The position numbers were made by a program, and so were the translations under genes. 7,872 nt of DNA, from NCBI GenBank assembly GCA_015486145.1, contig WFSH01000011.1, positions 1 to 7,872 on the forward strand, written 5' to 3'. Under the pieces are notes generated by a model. That model did no database searches, was not told the DNA's origin, and saw only the letters and a program-made list of their open reading frames with translations. Below, in pieces: positions 6,583 through 7,872 of this stretch; the first letter of the stretch is position 1; every line of letters starts with the position of its first letter. Origin of the DNA: Mesoaciditogaceae bacterium. Its GTDB lineage: Bacteria > Thermotogota > Thermotogae > Mesoaciditogales > Mesoaciditogaceae.

Positions 6583-7063
6583 AAATTTCACCTCTATTTT
6601 TTAACAATCTTTCAAATTTGCCACCCTTAGAGGTAATTTCCACGTTTCTGTGCTGTTCATCTACAAAATCTAATCTTACCTCAAAAAATTCAAGTGGCAT
6701 GTAGGAGCCAAGTTTCTCAGGCCATTCCACAACACATACACCGTCTGATTCCAGATAATCTTCTATCGGCAATTCTTCAAGTTCGCTTGCTTCAAGCCTG
6801 AAAAGATCAACGTGATAAACTTTCATCTTGGCATTGTATTCGTTGACAATCGTAAAAGTTGGACTTGTCACCCGTCGTGGATCTCCATTAAGAGCAGCTA
6901 CCAAATAGCGTGTAAAAGTCGTTTTTCCCGCTCCCAAATCACCAAACAGCAAAACCGCACTTTTGCAAAAAAGCAAAGAAGCCAGTTTTGCTGCTATTTC
7001 TGAAAGCATCTTTTCATCCACATTTTTAAAAATAAACTTTGTGTTCTCCAACGTAAACACCAA
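6569..7063 (-). CDS. tsaE: TsaE: tRNA threonylcarbamoyladenosine (t6A) biosynthesis ATPase
   Basis: TsaE is the ATPase partner of TsaB and TsaD in making t6A at position 37 of ANN-decoding tRNAs. The protein (up to 164 residues) has a P-loop GDLGAGKTTF at 41-50, the family-specific VTSPTFTIVNEY at 65-76, VYHVDLFRL at 82-90 and VCVVEWPE at 109-116, all in the expected order and at normal length. The start is uncertain: TTG 7063, GTG 7060, or TTG 7051 (6 bases after GGTG, the spacing seen at lon and engB). None has a strong ribosome binding site. A TATAAT box ends about 5 bases upstream of 7063, so a transcript starting there would have almost no leader. It lies 21 bases after the oxidoreductase gene and overlaps lon by 14. 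Confidence 0.96.
   Translation of the reverse strand: MVFTLENTKFIFKNVDEKMLSEIAAKLASLLFCKSAVLLFGDLGAGKTTFTRYLVAALNGDPRRVTSPTFTIVNEYNAKMKVYHVDLFRLEASELEELPIEDYLESDGVCVVEWPEKLGSYMPLEFFEVRLDFVDEQHRNVEITSKGGKFERLLKNRGEIFVKI
6589..6594 (-). promoter_or_regulatory. Ribosome binding site GAGGTG for lon, deciding a TTG start
   Basis: GAGGTG on the minus strand is followed by a 6-base spacer AAATTT and then TTG at 6582-6580. The in-frame GTG at 6591-6589 is the last three bases of this site, so it cannot itself be used with it. The site lies within the last codons of tsaE, indicating coupled translation. Confidence 0.7.
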
Positions 7064-7067
7064 AAGG

Positions 7068-7096
7068 ATTATAACATCTAAACTTCATTCTATAAA
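7068..7096 (-). promoter_or_regulatory. Candidate sigma-70-type promoter upstream of tsaE
   Basis: On the minus strand a perfect TATAAT sits at 7073-7068. A 17-base spacer separates it from TTTATA at 7096-7091, which matches TTGACA at 4 of 6 positions. Transcription would begin near 7061, at or within the tsaE start region, giving a leaderless or nearly leaderless mRNA. It overlaps the 3' end of the preceding gene. In AT-rich DNA such boxes also occur by chance, so this is a candidate only. Confidence 0.4.
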
Positions 7097-7872
7097 AATC
7101 GGTAAAGATGATTTGGCCGATCTGTACCAGGCTTCTACCACTTTCATATCCTCAATGGCTTCGTATTCCCCAGTTAAAGGTTGGGTGTGTAAGTTAACGG
7201 CCTTTTCCATGTCTTTTATTTCGAGCACGTACGGATCTTTTTCTGGAAATTCGAGAAAAGAAGTTTTCCCCTTGGTTTTGATAATAACTTTGCCACCTGA
7301 ATTTTGAAATAACGTATCTAAAACATAGAGAATACCATCAGTCCCCCTAAATTCGAAAGAAACCGATTCATACGAGTTATAACTACAGTCTACCAGAGCC
7401 AAAACATCGTCTTCAAAACGAAATATCGCAGTGGCGTGCTGTTCCACATCATACACTAAATTTTCGTTTATGGCGACAACTTCTTTTATTTTCTTCTCTC
7501 TGAAAAAATGTAAAGAATTTATCAGATGAATTCCTATATCCATTATTGCTCCGCCCCCACTCATCCGTGGATCGTATCTCCAAGCATTTCTTTTAGTGTT
7601 TACAAATGAGAAGCTCGCTTTGACTATTCCCAAATCTCCAAGAATTCCAGATTTAAGTACATCCTTTGCTCCTATGTTGTAACTGTTGAACCTTCCCATG
7701 TGTGCAATTCCAAAAGTGACATCGTACTTTCTACATGCGTTTATCATTCTTTGAGTACCTGATAAGTCGAGAGCTGCCGGTTTCTCACAGAAGACATTTA
7801 TACCCTTTTGTGCACACTGTACAGCTTGATCTTCATGCAAACTGTTGGGAGTAGCAATGTAAACAACATCCA
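7085..7872 (-). CDS. Gfo/Idh/MocA-family NAD(P)-dependent oxidoreductase, 5' end outside window
   Basis: The minus-strand frame is open to the right edge and ends at TGA 7087-7085, leaving 261 residues visible. The frame does not start inside the window: reading in from the edge gives DVVYIATPN, the end of a Rossmann nucleotide-binding half, followed by H12 and then EKPAALD with the conserved EKP at 29-31 (the Lys is usually catalytic). GGGAIMDIGIH carries D111 and H115, typical of the active site of this family. The C-terminal half is the beta-sheet substrate domain. About 65-70 N-terminal residues, including the GxGxxG motif, should lie outside. The family covers glucose-fructose oxidoreductase, inositol dehydrogenase and sugar-nucleotide 3-dehydrogenases, so the substrate cannot be named. 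Its neighbours give no clue: it precedes tsaE by 21 bases but a candidate promoter lies between, so it may be transcribed separately or read through. Confidence 0.93.
   Translation of the reverse strand, partial: DVVYIATPNSLHEDQAVQCAQKGINVFCEKPAALDLSGTQRMINACRKYDVTFGIAHMGRFNSYNIGAKDVLKSGILGDLGIVKASFSFVNTKRNAWRYDPRMSGGGAIMDIGIHLINSLHFFREKKIKEVVAINENLVYDVEQHATAIFRFEDDVLALVDCSYNSYESVSFEFRGTDGILYVLDTLFQNSGGKVIIKTKGKTSFLEFPEKDPYVLEIKDMEKAVNLHTQPLTGEYEAIEDMKVVEAWYRSAKSSLPIFIE

Noticed and set aside
7085..7840. The oxidoreductase as a complete gene starting at TTG 7840
   Set aside because: The frame continues to the window edge with IATPN, a conserved part of the family's nucleotide-binding domain. 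The TTG codon is an internal Leu and the gene is simply cut by the window.
1..7872. Mobile elements, tRNA or rRNA genes, CRISPR arrays, riboswitches or toxin-antitoxin pairs
   Set aside because: I read both strands and saw no transposase, terminal repeats, spaced direct repeats or tRNA-like cloverleaf. Nearly every base belongs to a recognisable gene, and the gaps are too short to hold such elements.

Overview
The window is a compact, moderately AT-rich bacterial chromosome segment (roughly 40% GC by eye). It is densely coding, and I see no insertion sequence, RNA gene, CRISPR array or long repeat. Strong GAGGTG-type ribosome binding sites, frequent TTG/GTG starts, overlapping genes and 2-oxoacid:ferredoxin oxidoreductase subunits fit an anaerobe such as a member of the Thermotogota. 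That placement is an inference from style and gene content, not from a marker search.

Left edge, plus strand (2-644): the tail of an unrecognised protein, possibly a PilW-like pilus component, is followed after one base by a PilV-like minor prepilin with a class III signal peptide. A 68-base spacer (645-712) separates this pair from a convergent operon and holds no convincing terminator.

Rest of the window, minus strand, in transcription order: a Gfo/Idh/MocA-family oxidoreductase whose 5' end lies beyond the right edge; tsaE (tRNA t6A synthesis ATPase); lon (ATP-dependent protease); engB/ysxC (ribosome-assembly GTPase); the beta and gamma subunits of a KorBC-type 2-oxoacid:ferredoxin oxidoreductase; a small membrane kinase of the DgkA/undecaprenol kinase family with an extra C-terminal membrane segment; and cheB (chemotaxis methylesterase). 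From tsaE to cheB, genes overlap by 4 to about 35-50 bases or lie about 10 bases apart, so they are very probably co-transcribed and partly translationally coupled. A TATAAT box just before tsaE could start this transcript.

The operon is functionally mixed: tRNA modification, proteolysis, ribosome assembly, ferredoxin-linked carbon metabolism, lipid phosphorylation and chemotaxis adaptation. It looks like housekeeping sequence. I found no strong sign of an undescribed system. The points most worth checking are the KorBC pair without an adjacent alpha subunit, the extended DgkA overlapping cheB, the re-assigned start codons, and the prepilin pair.
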